Assembly (NCBI GenBank): GCA_002898735.1
Contig: BEHY01000003.1
Coordinates: 26,135-90,134 of the forward strand
DNA length: 64,000 bases
Origin: Candidatus Thermoflexus japonica
Lineage (GTDB): Bacteria > Chloroflexota > Anaerolineae > Thermoflexales > Thermoflexaceae
Direction of reading: 5' to 3'
The position numbers and the translations under genes are program-made. The notes under the pieces are model-generated. The model searched no databases. It was not told the DNA's origin and saw nothing but the letters and a program-made list of their open reading frames with translations. Shown in pieces: positions 1 through 8,954 of this stretch. Position 1 is the stretch's first letter, and each line of letters starts with the position of its first letter.

Positions 1-1
1 C

Positions 2-499
2 ATCCATACCAGCACGGCCACCGTCGCCGTGCTCCCCGAGATGGATGAGGTGGAAGTGCAGATCGATCCGAAGGACCTGATCATCGAAACCTTCCGCGCG
101 GGCACGGCGGGCGGGCAGCACATGCAGAAGAACGAGACGGCGGTGCGGATCACCCACATCCCCACCGGGATTGTGGTCTCGTGCCAGGACGAGCGCTCCC
201 AGTTCCAGAACAAGCAGCGGGCGCTGGCCATCCTGCGGGCCCGCCTGTATGAGCTGGAGCGCCGGAAGCGGGAGGCGGAGGTCAGCCAGGCCCGCCGCCT
301 CCAGGTGGGGACCGCGGAGCGGGCCGAGAAGATCCGCACTTACAACTTCCCACAGAATCGGGTCACGGATCACCGGATCAACCTTTCGCTGTATCGGTTG
401 CAGGAGATCCTGGATGGCGATCTGGATCCTCTCATCGATGCGCTGATCCTGGAGGATCAGACCCGTCGGCTGGCGGAGGAGGAGATCGCGGCCCGCTGA
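2..499 (+). CDS. prfA: Peptide chain release factor 1, C-terminal part (5' truncated by window edge)
   Basis: Class I release factor that recognises UAA/UAG and triggers peptidyl-tRNA hydrolysis on the ribosome. The reading frame is open from base 2, so the N-terminal domain lies outside the window. The visible part starts with the RF1 stretch [10 protein letters not shown], followed by the catalytic GGQ loop ([16 protein letters not shown]) and the conserved [10 protein letters not shown] segment. VAVLPE and the residues around GGQ favour RF1 over RF2. The stop codon overlaps a possible upstream start of the next gene, which suggests a shared transcript. Confidence 0.95.
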   Translation: MHTSTATVAVLPEMDEVEVQIDPKDLIIETFRAGTAGGQHMQKNETAVRITHIPTGIVVSCQDERSQFQNKQRALAILRARLYELERRKREAEVSQARRLQVGTAERAEKIRTYNFPQNRVTDHRINLSLYRLQEILDGDLDPLIDALILEDQTRRLAEEEIAAR

Positions 500-522
500 T
501 GAGAGCTGGGCGGAAGGAAGTC

Positions 523-1425
523 ATGAGGACCCATGAGGACATGGAAAAGCCCCGGGGAAGGCTCGGCCGCGATCCTCGGGACGCATCCCACATCCTGGTT
601 CGGAAACCTCGGGACATGACGGAGACCGGACAGGTATTCCAGCGGGCTTCACGCTGGGCGACAGCCACGCGGGTCCATCGGCACTCGTGGCTGCGCCGCT
701 TCCTGACCTTCCTGCTTCATCTCGCTTACCGGATGGTGCTGCGCCTGGAGGTCGCGGGGCTGGAGAACATCCCCCCCTCCGGGCCCGTGATCCTGGCCAT
801 CAATCACATCAGCTTCCTGGACCCGGTCCTGGTGGTCAGCCTGCTGCGGCGCAAAGTGCTCCCCATGGCCAAAGCGGAGGTCTTCCGTGACGCGGTCCTG
901 GGCCCCCTGGTCAGCGCCTTCGACGCCTTCCCGGTCCGCCGGGGGGAGATCGATCGCCGGGCTATCCAGACCGCCCTGGAGGTGCTCCGGATGGGGGGGG
1001 TGTTGCTCATCGCCCCCGAGGGAACACGCAGCCCCACCGGCGCGTTGATTCCGGGGAAAGAGGGGGCTGTCTACCTGGCCTGGCGCACCGGCGCTCCGAT
1101 CGTGCCGGTGGGCGTGGATGGGACCGATCGCTTCAAGTTCAACATCCGCCGGCTCCGGCGCACGCCGGTGCGGGTGGTTTTCGGCCCGCCCTTCCGGGTG
1201 GAGATCCCTGCGGAGCGGAGCCGGGAGGCGTTGCGGGAGGCCACGGATGAGCTGATGGCGCAGATCGCGGCGCTGCTGCCCCCGGAGCGACGCGGGGTTT
1301 ACGCCGGCTTCCCGGCCGCCGCGCCGCGCTACCTCCGCCCCCTGGCAGCCCCCGAGGGCCTGGAGGCGCGACAGGCCATGGCCGGGCATATGGCAGCAGG
1401 CCCCCACCCCACGGGGATTCCGTGA
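523..1425 (+). CDS. plsC: 1-acyl-sn-glycerol-3-phosphate acyltransferase (PlsC family)
   Basis: Membrane-associated acyltransferase expected to acylate lysophosphatidic acid to phosphatidic acid in phospholipid synthesis. The HX4D catalytic motif is NHISFLDP and the glycerophosphate-binding motif is APEGTRSP, with correct spacing. A hydrophobic stretch (FLTFLLHLAYRMVL) precedes the HX4D block. I chose the ATG at 523 because a GGAAGGA-like ribosome site lies just upstream; the frame is open to an ATG at 499 that overlaps the prfA stop, and to further ATGs at 541 and 616. The N-terminal 60-70 residues before the domain are unusually long for the family, so the true start may be further in. Confidence 0.88.
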   Translation: MRTHEDMEKPRGRLGRDPRDASHILVRKPRDMTETGQVFQRASRWATATRVHRHSWLRRFLTFLLHLAYRMVLRLEVAGLENIPPSGPVILAINHISFLDPVLVVSLLRRKVLPMAKAEVFRDAVLGPLVSAFDAFPVRRGEIDRRAIQTALEVLRMGGVLLIAPEGTRSPTGALIPGKEGAVYLAWRTGAPIVPVGVDGTDRFKFNIRRLRRTPVRVVFGPPFRVEIPAERSREALREATDELMAQIAALLPPERRGVYAGFPAAAPRYLRPLAAPEGLEARQAMAGHMAAGPHPTGIP

Positions 1426-1449
1426 GCAAGACGCCAAAGGGCTCCTGCC

Positions 1450-2973
1450 TTAACGCCACGCCATCGCCGCGATGTCCCCCCGGGCGGTGAGGCGGTCGAT
1501 CCGGCCCGAGGGGAGAGCGATCCGGTAGAGGTCCCCCTGATAGCGGACCAGAAGGCTTTGTCCGTCGGGCGCCCAGCGCATGTCCGGCTGGCCGCCGAAT
1601 CCCACCTCCCCCTCCGGTGGGAACAACCGCCGGCGGTCGCTCCCATCGTGATCCGCCCAGTAAAGGTCATAACGCGAAGCGTCCCCCGCCTCCGGCTGGC
1701 GGGCCTGACCGAAGAAGAGCCCCTGGGGGCTCCAGAGCACCCCCGCCCATATCCCGACATCCTCGATCAACGGGCGTGCCCATCCTCCATCCACCGCCAG
1801 GATCCAGAGATCGAACCGGGTGGATTGCTCGGGGGGCTCTCCAGAGCGGGGAGGGCCGTGGACCAGCGCGGCGAGGTATCGGCCATCGGGGGACCACGCG
1901 AGGGCGGGCACCCAGGCCCATGCGCCCCGGGTCTCGTAAACCGGGAAGGTGAGCCACATCGTCGCCTTCAGGCTCCCCAGATCCAGGATCCCGACCCCAT
2001 CGGTGCGTCCGAAGGCCAGGCGGCGACCATCCGGAGACCACGCCCAGGCCATGCCCCACCATCCGTAGGGGCCGCCGGCGGTCGGGGTGAGAACCCGACG
2101 GGCTTCGATCCGCCCGTTCCGCCACTGACCGATCCACAGGTCGTTATGCGCCCGCCAGCCCGGCGGCCCGGGGCTCGGTTCCCCGGTGGTGAAGGCCAGG
2201 CGGTCCCCCTGAGGGGACCATTCCAGCCAGAGCACATTCTCCAGACCCACCGGCTGCGGGCGCGGGGGATCGGCCCGGAGGTCCAGCCCCCACAGCGCGT
2301 TCAGAAGGGGACGAGGGGAGGTCAGGGGACTCCGGGAGAATACCAGGAGACCCCCATCTGGAGACAGGGTGAAGATCCGGCCGTCCAGATCGCCCAGATG
2401 GGTGAGCGGCAGGATCCGGGTGGTCTCCCCGGCGACACGCCACGCCTCCCGTCGGGCCAGGAAGACCAGCGTGCCGGAGATGGGCATCGACGCCACCTCG
2501 CCCAGCAGGCTGACCGCCACAATCTCAGGGATCGGGTCCCGCAGCCGTTCCCGGTGGATCTCCTGGCGCTCGACCGGCTGGCCATCGGCCCAGGTGATCC
2601 GGACGGTCACCCGTTCGAGGCCGGGTTCGCCCCTGCGGATCAGGCGGGTCTCCCCCGGGGCGAGCCGCGCGTCCTTCAGGATCTGACGGGGGAATGGGAT
2701 CGGGACCTCCTGGACCTCCAGGGTCTGGGTGATCCGGGTGACCGTGATCACCATCCCGGAACGGATCGTCGTATTCTCCGGCGGCGTGACACGGTCCAGG
2801 TCCCGGAGGGCAATGCCGGCCTGGATCAGGGCTTCGCGAACCGTCGGCCCCCGGACATAGACAGCGCGACGCTGGCCATCAGCGACCACCGTGAGCGCCA
2901 CGGGCCGACCCAGGCAAGCGGCCAGCGCGATGGCAACCAGTCCGATCCGCCAGCATTGCCGCCCACAGAGCAT
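1450..2973 (-). CDS. Exported YabE-like/G5 domain protein with TolB-type beta-propeller
   Basis: Predicted secreted protein of 507 aa with a signal-like N-terminus (hydrophobic residues 9-22). Residues about 25-75 resemble the DUF348 (YabE/Rpf-associated) ubiquitin-like domain. Residues about 80-155 look like a G5 domain, with the ERVTVRITWADGQPV segment. The remaining 350 residues are PD40/TolB-like propeller blades, seen as repeated SPDGRRLAF, SPDGRYLAAL and APDGQSLLVRY motifs. DUF348-G5 modules are usually tied to peptidoglycan-acting proteins; here the partner is a propeller rather than an enzyme. A GGAGG site lies 6 nt before the ATG. It is the last gene of the leftward surface-protein set. 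The substrate is unknown. Confidence 0.75.
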   Translation of the reverse strand: MLCGRQCWRIGLVAIALAACLGRPVALTVVADGQRRAVYVRGPTVREALIQAGIALRDLDRVTPPENTTIRSGMVITVTRITQTLEVQEVPIPFPRQILKDARLAPGETRLIRRGEPGLERVTVRITWADGQPVERQEIHRERLRDPIPEIVAVSLLGEVASMPISGTLVFLARREAWRVAGETTRILPLTHLGDLDGRIFTLSPDGGLLVFSRSPLTSPRPLLNALWGLDLRADPPRPQPVGLENVLWLEWSPQGDRLAFTTGEPSPGPPGWRAHNDLWIGQWRNGRIEARRVLTPTAGGPYGWWGMAWAWSPDGRRLAFGRTDGVGILDLGSLKATMWLTFPVYETRGAWAWVPALAWSPDGRYLAALVHGPPRSGEPPEQSTRFDLWILAVDGGWARPLIEDVGIWAGVLWSPQGLFFGQARQPEAGDASRYDLYWADHDGSDRRRLFPPEGEVGFGGQPDMRWAPDGQSLLVRYQGDLYRIALPSGRIDRLTARGDIAAMAWR

Positions 2974-3067
2974 TCGGGCCTCCGGTCAGCCATATGAAGA
3001 AGAGGAGGCCGCAAGGTCCCCTTCCGATCACCCATTTTACCGGAGGCGCAAGCGCAGCGGGCGGATC

Positions 3068-4210
3068 CTACGGTGCGTTCCGCTGGATCAGAGGGAGAAA
3101 CAAGACTTCCGGACAGATCCCGATAACGTTGTTGTTCTCCTGAGCCTCCCAGACCCTTCCAACCAGAGGGCTCTCTCCATAGGGGTCCACATCGACATTC
3201 ACAAAGAAGCATCGGCCTGGCCGAATCGGGGCGGTTCCGGTGATGCGGATCTCCTGGCCGACGTCCAGGGGAGGGAGCCAGGGTCCATTCATCCCCATCC
3301 ATGCCTCGAATCCCCCACCGTCCATCGGGCCCGCTGGAGGATCGGTGGGCGCGCGCTGCTGCAGAGCCGCCAGAAAGCCACCGACGCTCGCGGGAACCGG
3401 CGCAGGGCCTGCGTTGCGGATCCATGCGCTGATCCAGGCCCTTCCATTGTCCAACCGCCAGCTGAGAGAGAGCGGGATCAGGTCTGGGAGCGTGGTCTCC
3501 CGATTCCGCAGATCCCCTATTCGGAACGTATAGGTGACCCATGCCCGGCTATCCGGGGTGGTCGTGAAGTGCTCCATCGGCCAGGTAATGCCGTCGGGCA
3601 CATAAATCGGAAGCGGATTTAATCCCTCATGGCTGGTCGAGATGATTCGGGCATAGGTGATCGTGTAAACGCCGGCCGGCAGGCGCACGGCCATCCCCGT
3701 GGCGAACTCAAACCCTTCCCGGCCGATGGTCCCAACGGTGATCTCATATTCCGGCGGGTCATAGCGCGCGTAGGCGGTTGTAACCCATGAGGCGAAAAGT
3801 GTGTGAGTGGGCTGGACGTTGTAGAACACCACCCCGGTGGTCTCCACCGTCCAGGTGATCGCCCCATCCAGGGGATCCGCCCAGGCCTCCACGTGAGTGA
3901 TGAGGTCGGGATAGGTCAATCCGCCAAAGCCGAAGCGTATACCGCTGACCGTGGAGTTCTGAAGCAGGTTCTCCCGGGTGATGGGGAGATACGGATCTCC
4001 GGGGCCGGCGATTCCAATTGTCATCGTCTGCCACCGGGCATTGGGAAAGACATCGGCGGCGTGCAGACCCGGCGGAAGTCCCGGGGCTGGCCATGGAGGA
4101 GGCGGCGGAGGGGGAGGGGTCTGCGCGCCACCGTGTCCGACCAGGGCCCCCAGCATCCCCAGGCCCATCAGAAGCAGGCTCAGCAGCCGGAGGATCCGTC
4201 CCCACTGCAT
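3068..4210 (-). CDS. Secreted protein with CARDB-like region and C-terminal LPLIQR motif
   Basis: Exported protein of about 380 aa with a clear signal peptide (hydrophobic run [17 protein letters not shown], then a poly-Pro linker). The region around residues 255-370 ([16 protein letters not shown], then [20 protein letters not shown]) resembles a CARDB-type extracellular beta-sandwich adhesion module. The protein ends in [12 protein letters not shown], matching a motif seen in two other exported proteins of this window. The frame extends seven codons upstream to an ATG at 4231; I prefer the ATG at 4210, which has an AAAGGGGAAAG site upstream. It lies downstream of the TadE gene on the same strand, with a 13-bp inverted repeat between them. 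The specific function is unknown. Confidence 0.7.
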   Translation of the reverse strand: MQWGRILRLLSLLLMGLGMLGALVGHGGAQTPPPPPPPPWPAPGLPPGLHAADVFPNARWQTMTIGIAGPGDPYLPITRENLLQNSTVSGIRFGFGGLTYPDLITHVEAWADPLDGAITWTVETTGVVFYNVQPTHTLFASWVTTAYARYDPPEYEITVGTIGREGFEFATGMAVRLPAGVYTITYARIISTSHEGLNPLPIYVPDGITWPMEHFTTTPDSRAWVTYTFRIGDLRNRETTLPDLIPLSLSWRLDNGRAWISAWIRNAGPAPVPASVGGFLAALQQRAPTDPPAGPMDGGGFEAWMGMNGPWLPPLDVGQEIRITGTAPIRPGRCFFVNVDVDPYGESPLVGRVWEAQENNNVIGICPEVLFLPLIQRNAP

Positions 4211-4241
4211 CGTGCTTTCCCCTTTGGTCATTACATTCTAA

Positions 4242-4312
4242 CCGGAGGAGCCGGCGAAGGGGGCAGCCCGATGGATCCCCTAACCTGCTTACGGCTTCAC
4301 CGGCTCCTCCGG
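4242..4312 (-). repeat. 13-bp perfect inverted repeat, possible terminator between TadE and secreted-protein genes
   Basis: CCGGAGGAGCCGG at 4242-4254 is the exact inverse of 4300-4312, separated by a 45-nt loop. It fills the gap between the stop of the upstream TadE gene (4320) and the start of the next gene on the minus strand. No T-run follows, so terminator or mRNA-processing hairpin are both possible. Confidence 0.5.
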
Positions 4313-4319
4313 GGATCTT

Positions 4320-5432
4320 TCACCCATCCCACCCGCCCGGCGTCGGCGTGCGCGTCGGAGTTGGCGTGGGCGTCCGGGTGGGCGTCCACATGGGGGTCGG
4401 CGTGGGCGTCCGGGTGGGCGTCCAAACGGGGGTCGGCGTCCACGTCGGCCTGGGCGTGCGGGTCGGCGTGCGGGTTGGCGTGCGCGTCGGCGTCGGGGTG
4501 CGGGTCGGCGTGCGCGTCGGCGTGGGCGTGCAGATCGAGGGCGGGCACACCGTCGGCGTGGGCGTGCGGGTCGGCGTGCGGGTTGGCGTACGCGTCGGCG
4601 TCGGGGTGCGGGTCGGCGTGCGCGTCAGCGTGGGCGTGCGCGTCGGCGTGGGTGTGCAGATCGACGGCGGACACACCGTCGGCGTGGGCGTGCGAGTGCG
4701 GGTTGGCGTGCGCGTCGGCGTGGGCGTGCGCGTCGGCGTGGACGTCGGTGTGGGCGTTGGGGTAAACGTGGGCGTGGGCGTCGGCGTATCCGTCGGCGGC
4801 GGCGTGGGCGTGGGCGTATCGGTCAGCCCCGGCGTGAACGTGGGCGTCGGCGGCGGAACCACCGTCGGGATTTGCGGCGGCAGCCCCAGCAGACGAACCG
4901 TCCGGAAGCGCTCGTTGATGGCCTCGCGGCGGGCGATCAGCGGGATGTAGGCCACGATGGGCCGGAGAAGCGGGGTGATGATCATATGGTTGTGGCGCAC
5001 CACCACCACCACCCGATCCCCGGGGCCGCCCGCGTCGTTCCCCGGGACACACTGCAACGTCGCCGGGTCGAACTCAAAGCCGGACCGGCTGCTGCAGATG
5101 GTGACCCCATAGAAGCCCGGCGTGTCGGAGCCCGGTCCCCCGGCCTGCTCCCCGAACTGCGTGATCAGGAGACCGTAGAGGATCTCACGGCCCCGCTCCA
5201 GACCCGACCGCAGCCGGGCCTGCTCCCGATCAGCTTCATCCGCGCAACCGTTGAGACAGAAGGCTGGATCGAATTGCCCGGTGGAGAGATACCGGGCCGC
5301 CGCCCGGGCGTTGTTTTCAATGGTGGCCCAGGCATAAAAGACCCGGGCCAGCTCAATGACCATAAAAACCAGAAGGAGAAAAACCGGTAAAGCCAGCGCA
5401 AATTCCAGTGTCCCCTGTGCCGGCCGGCGCAT
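4320..5432 (-). CDS. TadE-like pseudopilin protein with long Thr-Pro-rich tail
   Basis: 370 aa. The N-terminus is a classic TadE segment ([18 protein letters not shown] followed by a hydrophobic helix to about residue 30, and the [11 protein letters not shown] signature). The first half has cysteine pairs and probably forms an extracytoplasmic domain. From about residue 190 to the end the protein is an uninterrupted Thr-Pro-Arg low-complexity tail of about 180 residues, broken only by two VCPPSIC motifs 42 residues apart. The tail probably acts as an extended, possibly glycosylated stalk. It is operon-like with the TadG/vWA gene upstream (33-nt gap). A GGAGG site precedes the ATG. Confidence 0.8.
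   Translation of the reverse strand: MRRPAQGTLEFALALPVFLLLVFMVIELARVFYAWATIENNARAAARYLSTGQFDPAFCLNGCADEADREQARLRSGLERGREILYGLLITQFGEQAGGPGSDTPGFYGVTICSSRSGFEFDPATLQCVPGNDAGGPGDRVVVVVRHNHMIITPLLRPIVAYIPLIARREAINERFRTVRLLGLPPQIPTVVPPPTPTFTPGLTDTPTPTPPPTDTPTPTPTFTPTPTPTSTPTRTPTPTRTPTRTRTPTPTVCPPSICTPTPTRTPTLTRTPTRTPTPTRTPTRTPTRTPTPTVCPPSICTPTPTRTPTRTPTPTRTPTRTPTRTPRPTWTPTPVWTPTRTPTPTPMWTPTRTPTPTPTRTPTPGGWDG
4330..4860. repeat. Low-complexity tandem repeat encoding a Thr-Pro tail
   Basis: On the plus strand this is a degenerate 6-nt array of GGCGTG/GGCGTC-type units. It contains a larger duplication: the block starting with cagatcgagg at 4531 recurs at 4657, a 126-nt (42-codon) shift. It lies fully inside the TadE-like coding sequence and keeps frame. 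Confidence 0.85.
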
Positions 5433-5465
5433 GGAGCCCTCCTCTCTAAAACGTCGAAAGCCCGT

Positions 5466-6977
5466 TTACCGGTTCAGACGGGTGAAGATCCGCCGGGCGA
5501 TCTCGCGGAAGATCTGTTGCAAGGCGCCTGCGTCCGGGGCGTAGAAGTAGTTGCTGCAGGATTGGCCCACAGGCTGCCAGACTGCCCCCGGGCTGAACCA
5601 GTCGCTCCCGCTCTGGAGGCACCCGGCCTGGCTGTCCCCATCGGTCACATCGGCCAGATAACGCATGAACTTCTCCCCCACGTCAGGATCACGCCCGCCG
5701 CCTGGCCGGACGTTCAGGTTATGCATTCCGCTGCCGTAGCCGATGGCGAAGACCACCACGTTGGCCTCCCGCAGCACATCCACCATATCCAGCGCCGCAT
5801 CCTCTGCATCATAGCGGGGGCTGACGGAGGAATGACGGGTTTCGAAGTCGCCATCCTGGCAGAACGGGCGGTAGGCCGCATCCCCCCACCACCAGGTGGG
5901 CTCCCCCCATCCGGGGGGTGGATTATATCGGGGGCAAAGGCCGAAATTCTTCGTCGGGGAATCGGGGGAATCCGGGGCCGGATCGGTGGCGTTGGCCGAC
6001 GCGTCGCTCAACATCACAATCGCCCAGAGAGCACCGGTCTCCGCCGGCCGTCCCTGGGTGGCCAGGACATTGTAGGCCATCCGGAGGGCTCCCTGGACGT
6101 TGCTGCTGGGGCATGGACGGGGATCGTTGCCTAGCCCGGGCTCGAAGGGAGGAACCGGGATGCATGTCCCGGATGTGCAATCCATCCCGGCGCACCTGGC
6201 CGTCTGGGAGCTCAGAGAGGGGTCATAAACCTGGATGCTTTGAATCGCCCCCTGCACAGCCGCCAGGCTGGTTCCCCCATTGAGATCCACCCACAGACGG
6301 GCCTGGCGATCAAAGGAAATCACAGCGACCCGGTCATACGGATAATACATCCGGGCGGCGAACTCCAGAGCCGCCTGGCGCACAAAACGGAAAGGCTCAC
6401 AGCTATCCGTGGGATTGCAGAAGTGCGGCCTCTGGGGCTTGGGACAGGCCGGATTGGGGTCCGGCGCATCGGTGGGAACACAGATGATCGGGTTCCCGCT
6501 GGCCAGGACCATGCGGGTGTCGTAAGCCATGGATTCCGAGTTATCCATGATCAGCACCAGGTCGACCGAGGCTGCCTCGCCGGTGGCGGAGCCGGAGAGC
6601 CGGACGCTCTGCCAGCCCACCACGCGCATGAAGGCCATGGGGACCGCTACCTCCGCTTCGACCCGCACCAGCTTACGACGGGGGGTGGTGCAGAGCTCCC
6701 CCGCGTAAGGGCCGGGATCATCGCAGGTGTAGACCCGAACGGTCGCTACATCAAAGCCCTGGGCGGTCAGGAAATCCCGGGCGGCCTGCTGGATGTCGGC
6801 AAGGGTGCGGCCCACCCGGAACTGGTTGGAGCCTGCCAGGGCCGCCCCGTCCAGGGCATGCTGCAGGCGGTGCCGGGCAGCGTAGAGCCGGGCGCCATCC
6901 ATGGCCAGGCCAGCCAGGGCCAGCAACCCCACCAGCATGAAGGCGAACAGAACCACGATCTGCCCACGGCCACGCAT
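5466..6977 (-). CDS. TadG-like protein with von Willebrand factor A domain
   Basis: 503 aa. Starts with a TadE/G transmembrane segment (GQIVVLFAFMLVGLLALAG, then the MDGARLYAARHRLQHALDGAALAG signature). A vWA domain begins at about residue 135 with the MIDAS motif DNSES and runs nearly to the C-terminus, interrupted by cysteine- and proline-rich loops. TadG proteins anchor or modulate Tad pili or surface structures; the vWA domain suggests metal-dependent protein binding outside the membrane. A strong GGAGGTGG site precedes the ATG. Sits between two TadE genes on the same strand with short gaps (57 and 33 nt), consistent with one operon. Confidence 0.85.
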   Translation of the reverse strand: MRGRGQIVVLFAFMLVGLLALAGLAMDGARLYAARHRLQHALDGAALAGSNQFRVGRTLADIQQAARDFLTAQGFDVATVRVYTCDDPGPYAGELCTTPRRKLVRVEAEVAVPMAFMRVVGWQSVRLSGSATGEAASVDLVLIMDNSESMAYDTRMVLASGNPIICVPTDAPDPNPACPKPQRPHFCNPTDSCEPFRFVRQAALEFAARMYYPYDRVAVISFDRQARLWVDLNGGTSLAAVQGAIQSIQVYDPSLSSQTARCAGMDCTSGTCIPVPPFEPGLGNDPRPCPSSNVQGALRMAYNVLATQGRPAETGALWAIVMLSDASANATDPAPDSPDSPTKNFGLCPRYNPPPGWGEPTWWWGDAAYRPFCQDGDFETRHSSVSPRYDAEDAALDMVDVLREANVVVFAIGYGSGMHNLNVRPGGGRDPDVGEKFMRYLADVTDGDSQAGCLQSGSDWFSPGAVWQPVGQSCSNYFYAPDAGALQQIFREIARRIFTRLNR

Positions 6978-7034
6978 GTTCCACCTCCAGATTCCCCTGA
7001 GGGGCCCGGGGAGCTGGACCAGCCGACGTGCCGT

Positions 7035-7637
7035 TCATTCCATCGGATCTACGGAGGGCAACGGCATCCAGGCCGACGCATACATCGGGATGATCTCCGG
7101 GAAGATCCAGGTGAACAGGCCCAGGCGCTGGCGATAGTGATAATACGCTTCCACCACCAGAACACCCTTGCTGGGGAAGTGGCCGATCTCCGCGGCGATC
7201 GCCGCATCGGTGATCCGGGAGCTCTGGTTGTGAAAGCGGGACCACCCGTTGGGGGTATTGCGGGGAAGCCGCCAGGCCAGCGTGCCGTCCTGGCGGATGC
7301 CAAAAGCGGAGATCACCAGGTCGTCCCCCAGGCCGGCGTTCAACCCATATGGGCGGAAGGCCTCATCAAAGCGTTGCGAAACAGGGTCCATAAACAGGGG
7401 GCTGTCACAGACAGCGCCGGGATCCCGGGGATCTTCCTGATGGTCCGCATACAGGCAGGGGTCTCCATCGGCACCGAAGCGGGCCGCCTCCCGCACCGCG
7501 TCCTGGAGGGAAAGATACGTCGCGATCGCAAACCCCAGCTCCGTCAGGCCGGCGATGAGGATCAGGAAGAGGGGAAGCAGGATCGCCAGCTCCACAATGC
7601 TCTGAGCCCGTCGTCTACCCTCGACCCTTCGAGCCAT
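7035..7637 (-). CDS. TadE-family pseudopilin-like protein
   Basis: 200 aa with the TadE signature: basic N-terminus, QSIVELAILLPLFLILIAG membrane helix, then DAVREAARFGADG. The rest is a periplasmic/extracellular domain with one CDSP segment and no recognised enzyme motif. First gene of the leftward operon, read from a well-placed promoter at 7700-7728. TadE and TadF proteins are processed minor pseudopilins of Tad systems; whether this one is processed is not visible here. Confidence 0.85.
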   Translation of the reverse strand: MARRVEGRRRAQSIVELAILLPLFLILIAGLTELGFAIATYLSLQDAVREAARFGADGDPCLYADHQEDPRDPGAVCDSPLFMDPVSQRFDEAFRPYGLNAGLGDDLVISAFGIRQDGTLAWRLPRNTPNGWSRFHNQSSRITDAAIAAEIGHFPSKGVLVVEAYYHYRQRLGLFTWIFPEIIPMYASAWMPLPSVDPME

Positions 7638-7667
7638 GGATCCCCCGTATCAAAAAGCCACTCTGAG

Positions 7668-7681
7668 GCGGTTTTATAAAA
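7668..7681. repeat. 14-nt direct repeat, copy 1 (GCGGTTTTATAAAA)
   Basis: Identical to 7791-7804. The TTTTATAAAA core is itself palindromic. This copy lies in the 5' leader of the leftward tadE operon, 31 nt from its start codon. Confidence 0.75.
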
Positions 7682-7699
7682 ATGCCTGGATTCAGCTCA

Positions 7700-7728
7700 A
7701 TCATAATTAAAAATTCTCAAACCGTCAA
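7700..7728 (-). promoter_or_regulatory. Sigma70-type promoter for the leftward tadE/tadG operon
   Basis: Read on the minus strand: TTGACG at 7728-7723, a 17-nt spacer and TATGAT at 7705-7700. The spacing is ideal and both hexamers differ from consensus at one position. The predicted start of transcription is near 7693, about 55 nt before the tadE ATG. The surrounding 60 nt are AT-rich compared with the genome. Confidence 0.65.
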
Positions 7729-7790
7729 TAGCCTCAAGGTCCGGGGGGGCAGGGGGCCAGGGATCCGGCGTAACTCCCCTGCAAGGATAA

Positions 7791-7804
7791 GCGGTTTTAT
7801 AAAA
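7791..7804. repeat. 14-nt direct repeat, copy 2 (GCGGTTTTATAAAA)
   Basis: Identical to 7668-7681. It ends where the AGGAGG ribosome site of the rightward tadE gene begins, 16 nt before the ATG at 7820. The pair brackets the divergent promoter region and could be a shared operator. Confidence 0.75.
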
Positions 7805-7819
7805 GGAGGTTAGAACACA

Positions 7820-8374
7820 ATGACCTTATCGGTCCAGGCGGCTTCCGTGAAGTTCCCCCGCCGGGGTCAGGGCCTGGTGGAGTTCGCCCTGATCCTCCCG
7901 GTGCTGTTGCTGTTCATGCTGGGCATCATGGAGTTCGGCCGGATCCTCTTCATTTACACCGAGGTCTCCAACACCGCGCGGGAGGCCTTGCGCGCGGCGG
8001 CGGCGACGATCCATCGGGGCAACGACGCGGACCGCGGGAAGGTGACCGCCGCGGAGTGCAACGAGATCCTGAATCGGGCCTATGGGACCCTGGCGCTGAC
8101 GCCCCGAACCCAGGTGACCATCACCGTGGAGTATGTGCGCCCGGATCCCGGAAGCGGAAGCAGCACCATCGTGGGGGTCTGTTCCTCGGACCCCGCCCAG
8201 TCCCAGCTGCCCACCCAGGTGCTGGTCCTGAACGATCAGGTATACGTGGAAGTCCGATCCCAGGTGAGCGCGGCCACCCCCCTGATCCGACCCTTTGTAT
8301 CCAACCTGCCGCTCCGCTTCGCCGGGATGCGCTCCGTGGTCCCGATCAGCGGGATCGCCATGCCCAAGCCGTGA
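7820..8374 (+). CDS. TadE-family pseudopilin-like protein
   Basis: 184 aa. The N-terminus has the TadE pattern: basic residues, GQGLVEFALILPVLLLFMLG helix, then MEFGRILFIYTEVSNTAREALRAAAA. The C-terminal 140 residues form an extracytoplasmic domain with two cysteines and no known enzymatic motif. Strong AGGAGG ribosome site. Divergent from the leftward tadE operon, and followed after 18 nt by a second TadE gene, so probably co-transcribed with it. Confidence 0.87.
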   Translation: MTLSVQAASVKFPRRGQGLVEFALILPVLLLFMLGIMEFGRILFIYTEVSNTAREALRAAAATIHRGNDADRGKVTAAECNEILNRAYGTLALTPRTQVTITVEYVRPDPGSGSSTIVGVCSSDPAQSQLPTQVLVLNDQVYVEVRSQVSAATPLIRPFVSNLPLRFAGMRSVVPISGIAMPKP

Positions 8375-8392
8375 GCCTGAGGGAAGGGGACG

Positions 8393-8881
8393 ATGGGATC
8401 TTTCTGGAATCGTGGCTCCCTCCACCATCGCCAGCGCGGCCAGAGCCTGGTGGAGTTCGCCCTGGCCGCCACGGTGTTGTTGGTGCTGCTCACCGGGGTG
8501 CTGGATCTGGGCCGGATGTATATGGCGTGGGTGGCGATCCAGGACGCGGCGGGCGAGGGGGCCCTCTATGCGGCGATGAACCCGCGCTGCATCAGCGCGG
8601 CCAACGGCCCCTCCTGCGCGACCCCCAACAACGCTTACGATCGGACGTTCATCGCGATCCGGCAGACGCCCGGGACCCCCCTGGATCCCTATCAGGTGAC
8701 GATCACCATCACGCCGAACGATCCGGCTCAGATCTGCTTCGGGACGCCGATCACGGTCTCGACCACCTATTCCTTCACGATGATCACGCCCATCATGCGG
8801 GGGATGTTCGGATCCGGAGTGACGCTGCGCGCCTATGCGGTCCAGCGCGCGTTGAACCACGGCTCCAGCAGCTGCCCGTGA
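8393..8881 (+). CDS. TadE-family pseudopilin-like protein
   Basis: 162 aa with the TadE signature GQSLVEFALAATVLLVLLTG, then LDLGRMYMAWVAIQDAAGEGALYAAMN. The remainder resembles a small secreted domain with cysteines at CISAANGPSCATP and near the C-terminus (SSSCP). Ribosome site GGAAGGGG. Part of a three-gene rightward run with the TadE gene before it and the TadG-like gene after it. Confidence 0.87.
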   Translation: MGSFWNRGSLHHRQRGQSLVEFALAATVLLVLLTGVLDLGRMYMAWVAIQDAAGEGALYAAMNPRCISAANGPSCATPNNAYDRTFIAIRQTPGTPLDPYQVTITITPNDPAQICFGTPITVSTTYSFTMITPIMRGMFGSGVTLRAYAVQRALNHGSSSCP

Positions 8882-8954
8882 ACCTGGAGGACGCACGCCG
8901 GACGGAATGCCGGCGGACAGCCCCCATCTCCGGCGCAGGCAACAGGAGGTCAGG

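Noticed and set aside
4330..4860. Possible CRISPR-like repeat array
   Set aside because: The repeats are a continuous 6-nt coding array without unique spacers, inside a TadE gene.
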